DNA from: Flavipsychrobacter stenotrophus
GTDB lineage: Bacteria; Bacteroidota; Bacteroidia; Chitinophagales; Chitinophagaceae
Assembly: GCF_002954265.1 (NCBI RefSeq)
Contig: NZ_PPSL01000007.1
Location: 1-64,000, forward strand
Direction: 5' to 3'
Length of the DNA stretch: 64,000 nucleotides
Shown: positions 28,674 through 38,154 of the stretch, piece by piece
Layout: every line of letters starts with the position of its first letter
How positions within the stretch are numbered: the first letter of the stretch is position 1
Notes under the pieces: generated by a model
Databases searched by the model: none
What the model was told of the DNA's origin: nothing
What the model saw: the letters and a program-made list of their open reading frames with translations, nothing else
Made by a program: the position numbers and the translations under genes

Positions 28674-30079
28674 CAACTATGAAATCACTCAAGTGTATTT
28701 TTTTTGTAATCGGTAATGTAGTTAGTATTTCGGCAAATGCACAATATAACATTGGTATTTCAACAAGTCTTTATGGCGGTATAAATGCCGTGCAAATGAA
28801 TCCTGCGTTTATTTCTGGCTCGAGACAAAAAATAATTGTAAACTTTTTAGGGATATCCTCTTTCCCCACAGATCTTTTGGTTACGTCGGGCAATTTTGCA
28901 GCAGCCATTTATTCAGAAAACGAACGTGGACTAAATTATAACAGCAACATTATCGGAAATGTAAACAGAATTAACCAGGCCCAAGGCCCAGGATGCCAAA
29001 TTAGCATTGGGCAAAGGTTCGGAATAGGAATCAGTTCTCGAATAAGAAGTATGGAAAAAATAACCAACATAAACGAAAATACGTTGGGTATTATTTCAAA
29101 TAATAACAACCCTCAAACATTTGACCTTGCTACACATTTCAGATATAATTCACATTTTTGGAACGAGGTAGGGTTTACTTTTGGCGCCTTGATGTACAAA
29201 AAAGAGGACAGGCAAATTAAGTTTGGAATTACTCTTCGATCCTTGGGCGGTATTCAGTACATGTCCGTTAATTGTAAAAATATGTCCGTTCAATATCGAA
29301 ACGCAGATAGCACATTTGTCGTAAAGGATGTTGACATGACTGCGTCAGGAAATTTGTATGACACAAAATGGCAGAGTGCTACCAATAACGTGGCAGGGCA
29401 ACTTTTTGATTCAAAAATAGGCAAAGGGCTTAGTGCCGATATTGGCGCAGTTTATTCATGTTTTCCAATGGTGGCAAAGCGCAATGACAGTACAGGAACG
29501 TTAATCTATTCGGATGAATATAAGCTGAATGTGTCCGTCTCAATAACTGATATTGGGTCGATTAAATACCCATTTGCATCGGATAATAGTTATAAAATCT
29601 CCGGTAACGGTGTTGTGACCCAAGAGGGATTAAATTACAATTCGCAAAAATTCGAAAATCTGCTATATTATATGCAGAGCAGTGGTTTTAAAATCGATAC
29701 TACAAAGTCGATAACGAAGATGTATATGCCCACTTCGCTTATCATGAGTGTCAACTATAATATTCTACATAGATTTCATACAGTCCTTACTGGATTGTTT
29801 TCCATAATTAGTAAAAATAAACCAGGAGTATTTTTTGATAACTATCTGAATTTAAATACGATGTATGAAGGCCCCAGGTTCAGTTTTGGGGTTCCTGTTT
29901 CATATAGGTATGCAACTGGAAAAATTGATTATGGTGTAATGTTAAGGTGGAGGGGTGTTTATTTAGGTACGGATAATCTCAAGAGTGCATTTACCCAGTC
30001 TGGTATTAATTTTTATTTAGGATATCAATTAATTTTAAATAAAAAACCGAACATAAAACCGATTGTTAAAGCACATTAG
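28670..30079 (+). CDS. DUF5723-family outer-membrane protein
   Basis: A 469-residue exported protein; signal peptide ending ISANAQYN. The segment GISTSLYGGINAVQMNPAFI is typical of DUF5723, a family thought to form PorV/FadL-like outer-membrane barrels. Alternating hydrophobic strands with aromatic ends continue to the C-terminus (INFYLGYQLI). ATG at 28670 overlaps the previous stop; a second in-frame ATG at 28679 is possible. Barrel prediction and topology need a program, but the coupling with the lipoprotein is clear. Confidence 0.75.
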   Translation: MTTMKSLKCIFFVIGNVVSISANAQYNIGISTSLYGGINAVQMNPAFISGSRQKIIVNFLGISSFPTDLLVTSGNFAAAIYSENERGLNYNSNIIGNVNRINQAQGPGCQISIGQRFGIGISSRIRSMEKITNINENTLGIISNNNNPQTFDLATHFRYNSHFWNEVGFTFGALMYKKEDRQIKFGITLRSLGGIQYMSVNCKNMSVQYRNADSTFVVKDVDMTASGNLYDTKWQSATNNVAGQLFDSKIGKGLSADIGAVYSCFPMVAKRNDSTGTLIYSDEYKLNVSVSITDIGSIKYPFASDNSYKISGNGVVTQEGLNYNSQKFENLLYYMQSSGFKIDTTKSITKMYMPTSLIMSVNYNILHRFHTVLTGLFSIISKNKPGVFFDNYLNLNTMYEGPRFSFGVPVSYRYATGKIDYGVMLRWRGVYLGTDNLKSAFTQSGINFYLGYQLILNKKPNIKPIVKAH

Positions 30080-30084
30080 ATATG

Positions 30085-30420
30085 TTATTGCAAAATACCT
30101 GCATTAGGGTGGAAAAATAGACCTAAACTGGAACGCGTATGGCGCAGCCTGTGCAAAATGAACAGAAGTGTCTTGTTGTGGTGTAACACTATTGTTTGTT
30201 CCGCCAAGATTATAAAGGATCTTTTATCTCCTCCGTTGTATCCTGTATGAAGTTGAGCGACAAGCGTAAAGTACTTATACAATGGTTTACGCCATTCGGC
30301 ACTTGTTGTTAATCAAAAGACAAAAGGACCACCTTTATCTGAACCCTTAAATCCATCAAAAAAATCAGCTTTGTTACCTGTAAACAATCTCTGTAATTTT
30401 GGCTTAATGAACTAAAGTTA
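30085..30420 (-). pseudogene. Possible decayed gene or non-coding gap
   Basis: One minus-strand frame reads through protein-like sequence (TGNKADFFDGFKGSDKGG) to a TGA and then continues as WRKPLYKYFTLVAQLHTGY to a stop near 30085. It is on the opposite strand to its neighbours and has no start codon, so it may be a remnant of a lost gene. No family is recognised, and chance is possible. Confidence 0.25.
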
Positions 30421-30431
30421 CCATATAATAT

Positions 30432-30439
30432 TACCTTTG
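30432..30439 (+). promoter_or_regulatory. Candidate Bacteroidota -7 promoter element
   Basis: TACCTTTG fits TAnnTTTG and lies 56 bases before the AraC-type regulator ATG. The upstream -33 element is not clear. Confidence 0.35.
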
Positions 30440-30494
30440 AGCGTAGGGGAGGTTGATGTCAATTGTAAAGTTGTAAATATTTAGCATAGCTACA

Positions 30495-31361
30495 ATGAAG
30501 AAAATTCCGGTCAGACAGCTTGCAGAATCTCAAAACAAACGAGGTACGCTTGAGATGTTCAACATACGTCAAGTAAGTGATCTATTTGGTGACAAAGAAA
30601 TAATTAACCATGAGCTTCACCGGCACGACTTCTTTTTTGTTCTTGCTCTTAAAAACGGAAACGGTGTCCACGAAATCGATTTTAATGCGATTGATTTGTC
30701 CGAAAATTCGATCTTTGTTTTACGTCCAGGCCAAGTTCACCAACTTACATTAATGGCAAAGTGCTCGGGATACTTAATGGAGTTTAATACTGAATTTTAT
30801 CATTCGGACAATACGCTGTCGAACCAGCGCTTGAGAAAAGCCGGTAATAGAAATTTTTGTAAGGTAGAGGATGCTCGGTATGATAAGTTGGAAGCGGTTC
30901 TGTCCTACATCTTTAACGAATATGTCGATAAATCGGATGGATACCAGGATATTATTAAGGCTAATCTGGATATTTTCTTCATAGAGCTTACACGTCAAAG
31001 TCGTAATTCTAATGCTGTAATAGCTAACTCCGGTTCTTATCAGCAGGAGCGATTGGAGGAATTTTTAGAGCTCTTAGAATTGCATATCATTGGCCAAAAA
31101 CAAGTATCTTATTATGCAGATGAGATGAGTCTTTCCCCGTATCAGTTAAATGAGATTACTAAGAGCATTGTCGGAAAAACAGCGTCAGACGTTATCAACA
31201 GCCACATTATTCTTGAAGCAAAGCGCTATCTGCTGGCTACTCCGAATCAAGTCAAGGACGTCGCGTATCAATTAGGCTATGAGGATGTTTCCTATTTTAT
31301 CAGGTTCTTTAAACGGCATACAGGCCATTCTCCGGACATATTCAGAAGCAATTTCAGATAA
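30495..31361 (+). CDS. AraC-family transcriptional regulator
   Basis: A 288-residue regulator. Residues ~30-110 form a cupin-like sensor region (HRHDFFFVLALKNGNG, then VLRPGQVHQL). Residues ~190-288 are the AraC-type double helix-turn-helix, with SLSPYQLNEITKSIVGKT and then VKDVAYQLGYEDVSYFIRF, the signature second helix. AraC regulators of this type respond to small ligands bound by the cupin. It is transcribed toward the membrane protein/oxidoreductase/SDR/porin cluster, 94 bases before the next start, and is the obvious candidate to control it, although no operator was identified. Confidence 0.9.
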   Translation: MKKIPVRQLAESQNKRGTLEMFNIRQVSDLFGDKEIINHELHRHDFFFVLALKNGNGVHEIDFNAIDLSENSIFVLRPGQVHQLTLMAKCSGYLMEFNTEFYHSDNTLSNQRLRKAGNRNFCKVEDARYDKLEAVLSYIFNEYVDKSDGYQDIIKANLDIFFIELTRQSRNSNAVIANSGSYQQERLEEFLELLELHIIGQKQVSYYADEMSLSPYQLNEITKSIVGKTASDVINSHIILEAKRYLLATPNQVKDVAYQLGYEDVSYFIRFFKRHTGHSPDIFRSNFR

Positions 31362-31454
31362 GTCCTATTCAACTCCATTACAGTCCTACTATACCACCTT
31401 TTGCCTATGGTACTTTTGTGAAAGCAAAGATAATTGCTGATAAAAGTATTCGAT

Positions 31455-31679
31455 ATGAAAGCAAAAGCAAGACTGTTAATGTCTCTAAAAATTTGGTTGG
31501 TCATTTATCCATCAATTACATTGTTCCTTTTCCTGTTTGGACAGCAATTGTCAGATATTCCACTATATCTGCGAACATTCATTTTAACTATTTCATTAGT
31601 GCCATGGATGATGTTTGTTGGGGTTCCGTTTCTGGATTTTATCCTTCGTCAGTTTTCAAAGAATAATTCATTGAAATAA
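31455..31679 (+). CDS. Small membrane protein, 74 aa
   Basis: A short hydrophobic protein with two predicted membrane spans (LKIWLVIYPSITLFLFLF and FILTISLVPWMMFVGVPF) and a basic C-terminus. ATG 31455 was chosen over 31434 because it places charged residues before the first span. It ends one base before the oxidoreductase gene, so the two are coupled. A longer overlapping frame at 31418-31666 is a shadow. No function is known. Confidence 0.6.
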   Translation: MKAKARLLMSLKIWLVIYPSITLFLFLFGQQLSDIPLYLRTFILTISLVPWMMFVGVPFLDFILRQFSKNNSLK

Positions 31680-31680
31680 C

Positions 31681-32682
31681 ATGTTGCGGCGTGACTTCGT
31701 AAAACAAACAGGAATCCTATTAGGCGGTATGTTGGTGCCTATACCATTAATAAGCAATTCGATAAAAAATAAAATGAAACAAGAGAAAGTGTTTGACGTA
31801 ATAATTATTGGTGGCAGCTACTCTGGACTTGCAGCAGGCATGGCTTTAGGCAGAGCATTGAGGCGAGTGTTAATCATCGATAGTGGAAACCCATGTAATA
31901 AACAAACGCCACATTCACACAATTTCCTCACCAACGATGGAAAGACACCTCGGGAAATCGCCAACCTGGCTAGGCAACAAGTCCGGATGTATGATACAGT
32001 GACAATTTTGGACGCATCGGTAACTGGTGCCAGTAAAATTGAAAAAGGATTTGATATTCAGGTAAATACTGGTGACAGGTTTACAGCGAGTAAACTGGTC
32101 TTTGCGACTGGCATAAAAGACATACTTCCTGATATACCAGGTTTTGCCGAATGCTGGGGGATTAGTGTAATTCATTGCCCATACTGCCATGGTTATGAGG
32201 TCAGGTATCAAAAGACGGGTATACTTGCTAACGGCGATAGTGGGTTCGAGCAATCGTCGCTCATCTCTAATTGGACAAATGATTTAACCCTGTACACAAA
32301 TGGTAGGTCTACACTTAACGATCTACAAAAAGCAAAGCTTCAAAAGCACAACATCACCATAGTAGAAGCTGAAATTGAGCGAATCGAGCATGAAAATGGT
32401 CATGTGCAAAGGGTCGTTTTCACTGACGGCAGGAAGGAATCCCTTAACGCCTTGTATGCGCGGCTTCCCTTTGCACAGCAGTCGACTATTTCCCAAGAGT
32501 TAGGCTGCGAGCTAACTACAGATGGTTATATTAAGATAGATGCTGCCCAAAAGACGACAATTCACGGTGTGTACGCGTGTGGTGATAATACGACAAGAAT
32601 GCGGACTGTAGCAAATGCTGTGTCAATGGGCACAACCTCAGGACTAATGGTGAATAAGGAATTGATTGAGGAAATTTTTTAA
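31681..32682 (+). CDS. NAD(P)/FAD-dependent oxidoreductase (thioredoxin-reductase-like)
   Basis: A 333-residue flavoprotein. The N-terminus (MLRRDFVKQTGILLGGM) resembles a twin-arginine-type leader; export is possible but not certain. Residues ~38-60 hold the FAD Rossmann motif (VIIIGGSYSGLAAGMAL), and a CPYC redox pair is at ~166-169 (HCPYCHGYEV). The C-terminal GVYACGDNTTR is the FAD-binding tail of this family. The thioredoxin-reductase-like group reduces disulfides or small substrates; the CPYC pair supports a dithiol mechanism. It lacks a separate NADPH-motif check by eye. It is cotranscribed after the small membrane protein and followed by an SDR 130 bases downstream. Confidence 0.85.
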   Translation: MLRRDFVKQTGILLGGMLVPIPLISNSIKNKMKQEKVFDVIIIGGSYSGLAAGMALGRALRRVLIIDSGNPCNKQTPHSHNFLTNDGKTPREIANLARQQVRMYDTVTILDASVTGASKIEKGFDIQVNTGDRFTASKLVFATGIKDILPDIPGFAECWGISVIHCPYCHGYEVRYQKTGILANGDSGFEQSSLISNWTNDLTLYTNGRSTLNDLQKAKLQKHNITIVEAEIERIEHENGHVQRVVFTDGRKESLNALYARLPFAQQSTISQELGCELTTDGYIKIDAAQKTTIHGVYACGDNTTRMRTVANAVSMGTTSGLMVNKELIEEIF

Positions 32683-32811
32683 ATGAAAGGTCAAGAAAAC
32701 ATAGAAAAATCTAGTCCTGGGGAAGTATGGAGTCTAAAGTCCAGTTTCAAAACAGAGATGCCAAATAAAAAACAGTTTTATTAATCACAATTAAACAATT
32801 ACCAAACAAGT

Positions 32812-33408
32812 ATGAAGATTATCATCGTGGGTGCATCAGGCACCATGGGGACTTATTTGTCCAGCGCATTTGAAAAAGAGCATGAAATAGTGCGTGCAGA
32901 CCGCAGTGGCGCAGACGTTCAGGTAGATATTACATCGCCAGAGTCGATAGAAGAAATGTATAAAAAGGTTGGCACATTCGATGCAGTTATCAGTACAGCA
33001 GGTCCAACTTTTGTGGGGCCGTGGAATAAGCTCACAGACAAGGAGTTCAGGCAAGGAATAGAGGGCAAAATGATGGGGCAGATTAACCTGGTGCTAATCG
33101 GACAACATTACATCAACGCCAAAGGTTCGTTCTCGCTGATTACCGGGGCATTGACGCATGACCCTCAGAAAAACTTTGCTAATGCATCAGCCGCGAATGG
33201 AGCAGTAGAAGGCTTTGTGCGTGCTGCTGCTATCGAGTTGCAAAACGGCATTCGTATCAATGCAGTAAGCCCTACTGTAATTGAAAACTCTCCACAGTAT
33301 TTTCCATACTTCCCCGGCGATATACCAGTGACCATGAAACAACTGGAATTTGGCTTCCGCAAAAGTGCTTTCGGTGCAAACACAGGCCAAGTAATCAAAC
33401 CACATTAA
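32812..33408 (+). CDS. Short-chain dehydrogenase/reductase lacking the YxxxK motif
   Basis: A 198-residue SDR-fold protein. The nucleotide-binding turn is GASGTMG at residues 7-13, followed by DITSPESIEEMY and the VISTAG strand typical of SDRs. At the place of the catalytic Tyr-x-x-x-Lys it has ASAANGAVEGF, with neither Tyr nor Lys. Such short SDRs with NGAVE are a recognisable subgroup whose catalysis, if any, differs. It is likely cytoplasmic and binds NAD(P), and lies between the FAD oxidoreductase and an outer-membrane porin. It could be a regulatory or non-catalytic member; that is inference. Confidence 0.75.
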   Translation: MKIIIVGASGTMGTYLSSAFEKEHEIVRADRSGADVQVDITSPESIEEMYKKVGTFDAVISTAGPTFVGPWNKLTDKEFRQGIEGKMMGQINLVLIGQHYINAKGSFSLITGALTHDPQKNFANASAANGAVEGFVRAAAIELQNGIRINAVSPTVIENSPQYFPYFPGDIPVTMKQLEFGFRKSAFGANTGQVIKPH

Positions 33409-33468
33409 TTTCTTCGGTCAGTCGGGTCATTGTTTTAACAGTGGCCCGAATGACATTAAAACAAAGCA

Positions 33469-34833
33469 ATGAGATACTCAATATTTCCCTTCATATTATG
33501 GCTAATGGTTTCTGCCTCAAATAGCTATTCCCAGATCAACATTTTGAGGTACAACGATAACTTCACCTATCTCAAGGCAGATAGCGTAAATAAGAAAGGC
33601 ATCGACAAAATTAAGTATATAACCTTAACTAAGGGAACAAACATATCATTTGGCGGCGACTTCCGGGAGCAGTTGCAATATTATAAGAATAGCAATTTTG
33701 GAGATGCTAAATCATCTCATACAAATACTTTCCAACTATGGCATAGATTAATGATACATTCAAATTTAGAACTAGGTAAAAAAACGCGACTGTTTGCTCA
33801 ACTGGGAAGTACATTCCGTTTTTTCAATCCCGACCCACTTACTCCAGAAATCGATGAAAACAGGCTTAGCTTGCATCAAGCTTTTATTGATTATAACTAC
33901 AATAAAAACTGGTTGTTCAGGATTGGCAGGCAAGAAGTTACTTATGGTAATAATAGGGTCGTAACATTTAGAGAAGGACCAAACACCCGGCAGACATTTG
34001 ATGCAGCAATTGCAAAATACCATACCGAAAAAAGAAGACTGGATATATTGGTAATGAGCCCAGTAATATCGGAACCAGGGTTATTCGATGACAAAAGTTC
34101 TGGTGAGGTAATAATTGGAGTTTATGGTACAGAAGTTGCTCGCAAAAACCTTCCTGGATTGGATTATTACATTCTCAGCTATACAGGAAATCGGCGCAAA
34201 TACAATTTCACTCCTGGCAATGAAGTGCGCCAAATCTACGGTTTCCGAATATTTAGCAAGAATAAGAGCTTCAATTATGAATTTGAGGGTACATATCAGT
34301 CTGGAAAATTCAACAACCTTAGGATAAACGCTTATAGCATTTCTGCAGATCTAAATTATGCATTGGTGACGAAAAAACTTACTCTCGGCGTTGCCGCGAA
34401 TTATGCCTCGGGCGATAAAAACAAAAATGATAAGGAACTAAACACCTACAACTTTCTATTTTCAAAGCCACAATACGGACTTGCAGCACCTATCGGTGCG
34501 ACAAATATTGCGAACATAAATCCCTATGTTACCGTCACACCGTTTAAAGAGGTACATATTGATGCAGGAGCATTTTTCATGTGGAGACAAAGTGCACAGG
34601 ACGGCACATATTCTCCTCTCGCAAAAGAGGTGCGTCCGGGCCCTGCCCTATTATTTAGCTCCACTAACAAAAGAATTGGGACCCTTCTTAACCTAGAATC
34701 CACATTTGTCATAACAAAGAACTTTTCCTTTGGTGTAGATGATGCCTATTTCATTGCGGGGAATTATCCCAAGGGAACCGGAAAAGGAAAGGACATTTTC
34801 TATAGTGCTCTCAAAGCAACAATTAAATTTTAA
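33469..34833 (+). CDS. Alginate-export-family outer-membrane porin
   Basis: A 454-residue exported beta-barrel. The signal peptide ends near SNSYSQIN. Features matching the alginate-export family are FGGDFREQLQYY, LWHRLMIHSNLELG, the tyrosine-rich turn FIDYNYNKNWLFRIGRQEVTYG and regular beta strands to the C-terminal Phe. Related barrels export or import small or polymeric solutes; substrate is not readable. It lies 60 bases after the SDR, with a weak hairpin between, so it may be part of the same transcript. Topology was not computed. Confidence 0.8.
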   Translation: MRYSIFPFILWLMVSASNSYSQINILRYNDNFTYLKADSVNKKGIDKIKYITLTKGTNISFGGDFREQLQYYKNSNFGDAKSSHTNTFQLWHRLMIHSNLELGKKTRLFAQLGSTFRFFNPDPLTPEIDENRLSLHQAFIDYNYNKNWLFRIGRQEVTYGNNRVVTFREGPNTRQTFDAAIAKYHTEKRRLDILVMSPVISEPGLFDDKSSGEVIIGVYGTEVARKNLPGLDYYILSYTGNRRKYNFTPGNEVRQIYGFRIFSKNKSFNYEFEGTYQSGKFNNLRINAYSISADLNYALVTKKLTLGVAANYASGDKNKNDKELNTYNFLFSKPQYGLAAPIGATNIANINPYVTVTPFKEVHIDAGAFFMWRQSAQDGTYSPLAKEVRPGPALLFSSTNKRIGTLLNLESTFVITKNFSFGVDDAYFIAGNYPKGTGKGKDIFYSALKATIKF

Positions 34834-35553
34834 AACTGAAAGTATCACCCGCATAAAATTTACAAAGTCCCATATCGATTCGTGTTTGTCTATCAGATGG
34901 ACGTATCGCTACAATACTTTTGCCTTGAAATTAGGACATAGAATGAAATAGGCTAGTCTAGACCCAAAATGGGAGTGAACGGAAGAGAAGACGAAAAGAT
35001 CGCTATCAATAATCGCTTGTTTAACATAGTCGAAAAATAGCACAGGACTACATTTCGATCGGGCTGTCAAAATAGCCATTTAAAGGTTAGCTAGTCAAAA
35101 AAATGAACGATCAATCTTATATGGAAGTTTACGGCAACTATTGCAATACAAAAAAAATTGCAAATACGATAAAGAAAACTGCTATATAATGTCAATAATC
35201 TCTCGTTTTGCAGACAATTATGACCAGTTTGCATAATTTCCCCCTCAATGCCAAATGAATAACGGAGGTTTGCTTACTTTTTAATTGACATTTCTAAAGC
35301 ACGAAAAAATCGTTTGTTGTTTTATACTTTGGTTTTTGAGTGTGTTATTTTTTAAACGATAATTAAGATATTGGGTGTTTATTACAGAAGCAGTTCTCGT
35401 TTAAAAGCAGCGACTACCTTCTCATAGCGTCTTAATGTCTATTGCTGACAGATCGTTAAAATGATGGTCGTTGAAGGCTTACGCACAAAAAAGAGGATAC
35501 GATATCAAATCATATAGTGACGTAATAGATAAAGTGACACATTTATATAAAAT
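34834..35553. other. Long intergenic region
   Basis: About 720 bases with no supported gene. No convincing terminator or promoter was found by eye; the end includes an AT-rich stretch before the kinase ATG. It could carry regulatory sequence for the kinase operon. Confidence 0.35.
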
Positions 35554-36621
35554 ATGAAAAAATCATTTGCGCTGTTGTTGAATTTAGGGTTCTGGGTTTG
35601 CTATTTTAGCTTGATCGGTATCCTTTTGACGCTTTACAACAAAAGCATCTCGCATGCGGCCGATCACATTTACAAGGTGATCAATGCCTTTAAAAGCCTT
35701 TTTATTTTTGCTATCCTGCCTTCAGCGATCACCTATGTTCTTTATTATTTCGTGCTGTTCCGCAAATACCTACAGCATCGAAAATACTTACGCTCAATGC
35801 TTTTCGGCTTGGTGATTGCTATTGGTGTGGCGGTGCTTAGCTATATCCTGCATCGTTATCTAATCGAAACCGGCCGTATTCTTGATATGGATGAAGCCGG
35901 CAGGAAAGGTCGATCTACCGCTATCATAGTGATAACTGCTACGACCGTCATCAATCTGATAACCGGAATGCTTGCATTAAGTATTAAAGGCTTTGTCACT
36001 TGGCTCTCAGAGATCAGGTTAAAAGAACTGCTAAAGGAAAAGAACTATGAAATGGAAATGGCCCTCGTTAAATCACAGCTTGACCCACATTTGCTATTTA
36101 ATACCATCAATAACATTGACGCACTGATATTGAAAGATGCGGTCAAGGCTTCCAATTATCTGAATAAGCTATCGGGTATTATGCGTTTTATCCTTTACGA
36201 AACGAAGACTGATCTGATTTTATTGCACAAAGAAGTGGAGTACCTTGAAAAGTATATCGCCCTTCAAAAAATCAGAACGGCCAACCAGCATTATGTCAAG
36301 TTTTCAGTAACCGGGGTGATGGGTAATAAACTCATTGCACCGATGGTTTTTATTCCATTCATTGAAAATGCCTTTAAACATACCAACAATAAAAAAATTG
36401 AGAACGCCATCACAATTGATATCATTGTCAATGATGACAATATAAGATTAGTCTGTGCCAATAAATTCGAGACTGGAGCAAAAATACAACAGCCGGACAG
36501 TGGATTGGGTAATGAGCTAATAAAAAAGCGGCTGGAACTCCTCTATAAAGGAAGACACAGCTTAAGCGTGAATAACAACGGTGAACTATACAAGATCGAC
36601 TTAATGATTCCCTATGGATAA
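35554..36621 (+). CDS. LytS/YehU-type sensor histidine kinase
   Basis: A 355-residue inner-membrane kinase. Four hydrophobic spans fill residues ~5-150. The HisKA_5-type phosphoacceptor SQLDPHLLFNTINNI gives His179; the N-box has IENAF at 270-274 and a glycine-rich SGLGN follows at 316-320. No extracellular sensor domain is present, so the ligand is unknown. Its stop overlaps the start of a response-regulator fragment by eight bases (36614), which is the ancestral LytS-LytTR arrangement. The true regulator now lies at 38397, beyond an insert. The C-terminal 80 residues are duplicated there at ~87% identity. Phosphotransfer to the 38397 regulator is a reasonable inference. Confidence 0.9.
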   Translation: MKKSFALLLNLGFWVCYFSLIGILLTLYNKSISHAADHIYKVINAFKSLFIFAILPSAITYVLYYFVLFRKYLQHRKYLRSMLFGLVIAIGVAVLSYILHRYLIETGRILDMDEAGRKGRSTAIIVITATTVINLITGMLALSIKGFVTWLSEIRLKELLKEKNYEMEMALVKSQLDPHLLFNTINNIDALILKDAVKASNYLNKLSGIMRFILYETKTDLILLHKEVEYLEKYIALQKIRTANQHYVKFSVTGVMGNKLIAPMVFIPFIENAFKHTNNKKIENAITIDIIVNDDNIRLVCANKFETGAKIQQPDSGLGNELIKKRLELLYKGRHSLSVNNNGELYKIDLMIPYG

Positions 36622-36678
36622 ACTAAACTGTATTATCGAAGACGAGCCACTGGCAACTGAAAAACAAAGGGCTTTGTA
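36379..36678 (+). repeat. Left copy of a kinase-3'/regulator-5' duplication
   Basis: About 300 bases, covering the end of the kinase and the start of a regulator gene, recur at 38162-38466 in direct orientation. The copies differ at many third positions (about 87% at the protein level) and by one 3-base deletion. The segment between the copies holds a degraded gene and an alpha/beta hydrolase. Both are consistent with paralogous recombination, and the divergence argues against a very recent event. Confidence 0.75.
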
Positions 36679-36787
36679 CACAAGATTGGAAAATATTTTG
36701 CCTCAGGGCGTTTTTCTTTTGACAAATACAGTCAAAACCCGGTTCTGTATTTACAATATCTTGACGATAACGGGGACAGAAAAATAG
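36614..36787 (+). pseudogene. Response-regulator N-terminal stub
   Basis: Starts MDKLNCIIEDEPLATEKQRA, which matches the first ~20 residues of the regulator at 38397 (with one residue fewer), and then diverges and ends after 57 residues. It holds no phosphoacceptor Asp or LytTR domain. It is the 5' remnant of a second regulator gene cut by the insertion. Confidence 0.75.
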
Positions 36788-37111
36788 GTTTATGTGTAGA
36801 TGATTTGGATAACAGTCCGCCTTACCCTGAGTTTCGCTGTACGTATAAGGAAACAGAAAAATTACCTAATGGTCCAGAGAGTGAGGCTAAACTAAAACAA
36901 ATACTGGAGCCAGCTAATAAGTGACCCTACCTTTTCCCATCGGGTTTTTATTGGTAAAGACGCAGACAAATCAGCATTAATAAACTTAGCAGATAAAAAA
37001 GGCATGTCAAGGATTCAGCTTATTGTTGAGTTTATTGGAGATGCAAAAATAGATTTCCTCGACTCTACAGGCAAAATTGTTTATAGTTTACCCAATAAAG
37101 TGAATCACTAA
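36679..37111 (+). pseudogene. 5'-truncated, frameshifted unknown gene
   Basis: Right after the regulator stub, one frame reads FASGRFSFDKYSQNPVLYLQ to LEPANK and a TGA (36922-36924). A second frame then continues as SDPTFSHRVFIGKDAD to KVNH and TAA at 37109-37111. The sequences join sensibly with one base shift, suggesting one gene whose start was lost at the recombination junction. No export signal or known domain is seen. It is probably cargo of the same insert that carries the hydrolase. Confidence 0.45.
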
Positions 37112-37191
37112 AGAACAGCATGCAATCACATACACCAACCTTTAAGTTAGCGGTAATTTTTGACATTCATTGATTATAACGAGGGGAAAAC

Positions 37192-38040
37192 ATGAAAAAA
37201 GAGAATAAAGAAAACTATAGGCAACTTCTGATAGACAAAATAGGAGGATTAGTTGAACAAAGAGAAGTAACTATTGGAACAATAAAAACGACCTACTTAT
37301 TATGTGGAAATGGTAAACCTATAATTTTCCTACACGGAGCTGGTGCTGGCGCTGTTACCTGGTATCCATCAATAAATACTATCTCTAAAAATTTTCAAGT
37401 AGTAGCACCAGATATAGTTGGATATGGAGAATCTGATAAACCTGATGCGCCTTATGATAGGCCATATTTTTCGAACTGGCTCAAAGATTTCATGAAAGAA
37501 TTGAAAATATCAAGGGCTCATATTGTCGGATTGTCTCAAGGTGGCGCCATCGCTTTGCAGTTTGCCATAGACAATTCTGAAATGGTTGATAAGCTTGTTT
37601 TAGTTAACTCTGCAGGTTTAGGTGCAAAAGTTTCTTTTTGGCCTCTAATTGGAATAATATGGATGAATAGTTATCCATCATCATTGGCAAATCGTTTTAA
37701 TTCGCGTTATATACTTCATAAACCTATAAACAGAGACCCGAACCATAGTAGCTACTCAATAGCTGTCCTCAAATATAAAGGAGGAAAAAATGCATTTAAG
37801 CAGGGGCGTGGAACCTCAGTGTCTAAAATATCCGAAAAATTATTAATGCAAATAAAAAATGAAACACTTATCATTTGGGGGAAAGATGATAAATTATTTT
37901 CTGTTGAATATGGCGAAGCAGCAGCTAAAATTATCCCAAATGCAACGCTTCATTTAATTCAAGATGCTGGACATTTACCATTAATGGATCAACCCGAAAT
38001 TTTCAATAAAATTCTTGATGCTTTTTTAAAAAGCGAATAA
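37192..38040 (+). CDS. Alpha/beta-hydrolase
   Basis: A 282-residue soluble alpha/beta hydrolase. The oxyanion-hole segment is IIFLHGAGAGAVTW, the nucleophile elbow GLSQGG has Ser115, an Asp sits in WGKDDKL (232/233), and His261 is in DAGHLPLMDQ, a complete triad. The substrate is not readable; ester or epoxide cleavage is typical. The gene lies inside the insert that separates the kinase and regulator and is followed by a hairpin at 38046-38067. ATG 37192 follows an AT-rich leader. Its presence inside a two-component locus suggests cargo rather than a functional link. Confidence 0.9.
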   Translation: MKKENKENYRQLLIDKIGGLVEQREVTIGTIKTTYLLCGNGKPIIFLHGAGAGAVTWYPSINTISKNFQVVAPDIVGYGESDKPDAPYDRPYFSNWLKDFMKELKISRAHIVGLSQGGAIALQFAIDNSEMVDKLVLVNSAGLGAKVSFWPLIGIIWMNSYPSSLANRFNSRYILHKPINRDPNHSSYSIAVLKYKGGKNAFKQGRGTSVSKISEKLLMQIKNETLIIWGKDDKLFSVEYGEAAAKIIPNATLHLIQDAGHLPLMDQPEIFNKILDAFLKSE

Positions 38041-38045
38041 AAAAC

Positions 38046-38067
38046 GGCATACAACAAGAGTATTGCC
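38046..38067 (+). terminator. Hairpin after the hydrolase gene
   Basis: GGCATAC and GTATTGCC pair with one bulge around a 7-base loop, 6 bases after the hydrolase stop. No T run follows, so it may be a weak terminator or a structure of the inserted element. Confidence 0.35.
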
Positions 38068-38154
38068 AATGGTCGGAGTGAACGTTGAAGTAATTGGCTG
38101 TATTTCTCTTTCAGCTTTGCTTCTGCCAGAACCAACTATTTTGAACCTCAAAAT

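Noticed and set aside
31418-31666. 82-codon frame overlapping the small membrane protein
   Set aside because: The alternative frame (31455-31679) has two clear membrane spans and ends one base before the next gene; this one has no such features.
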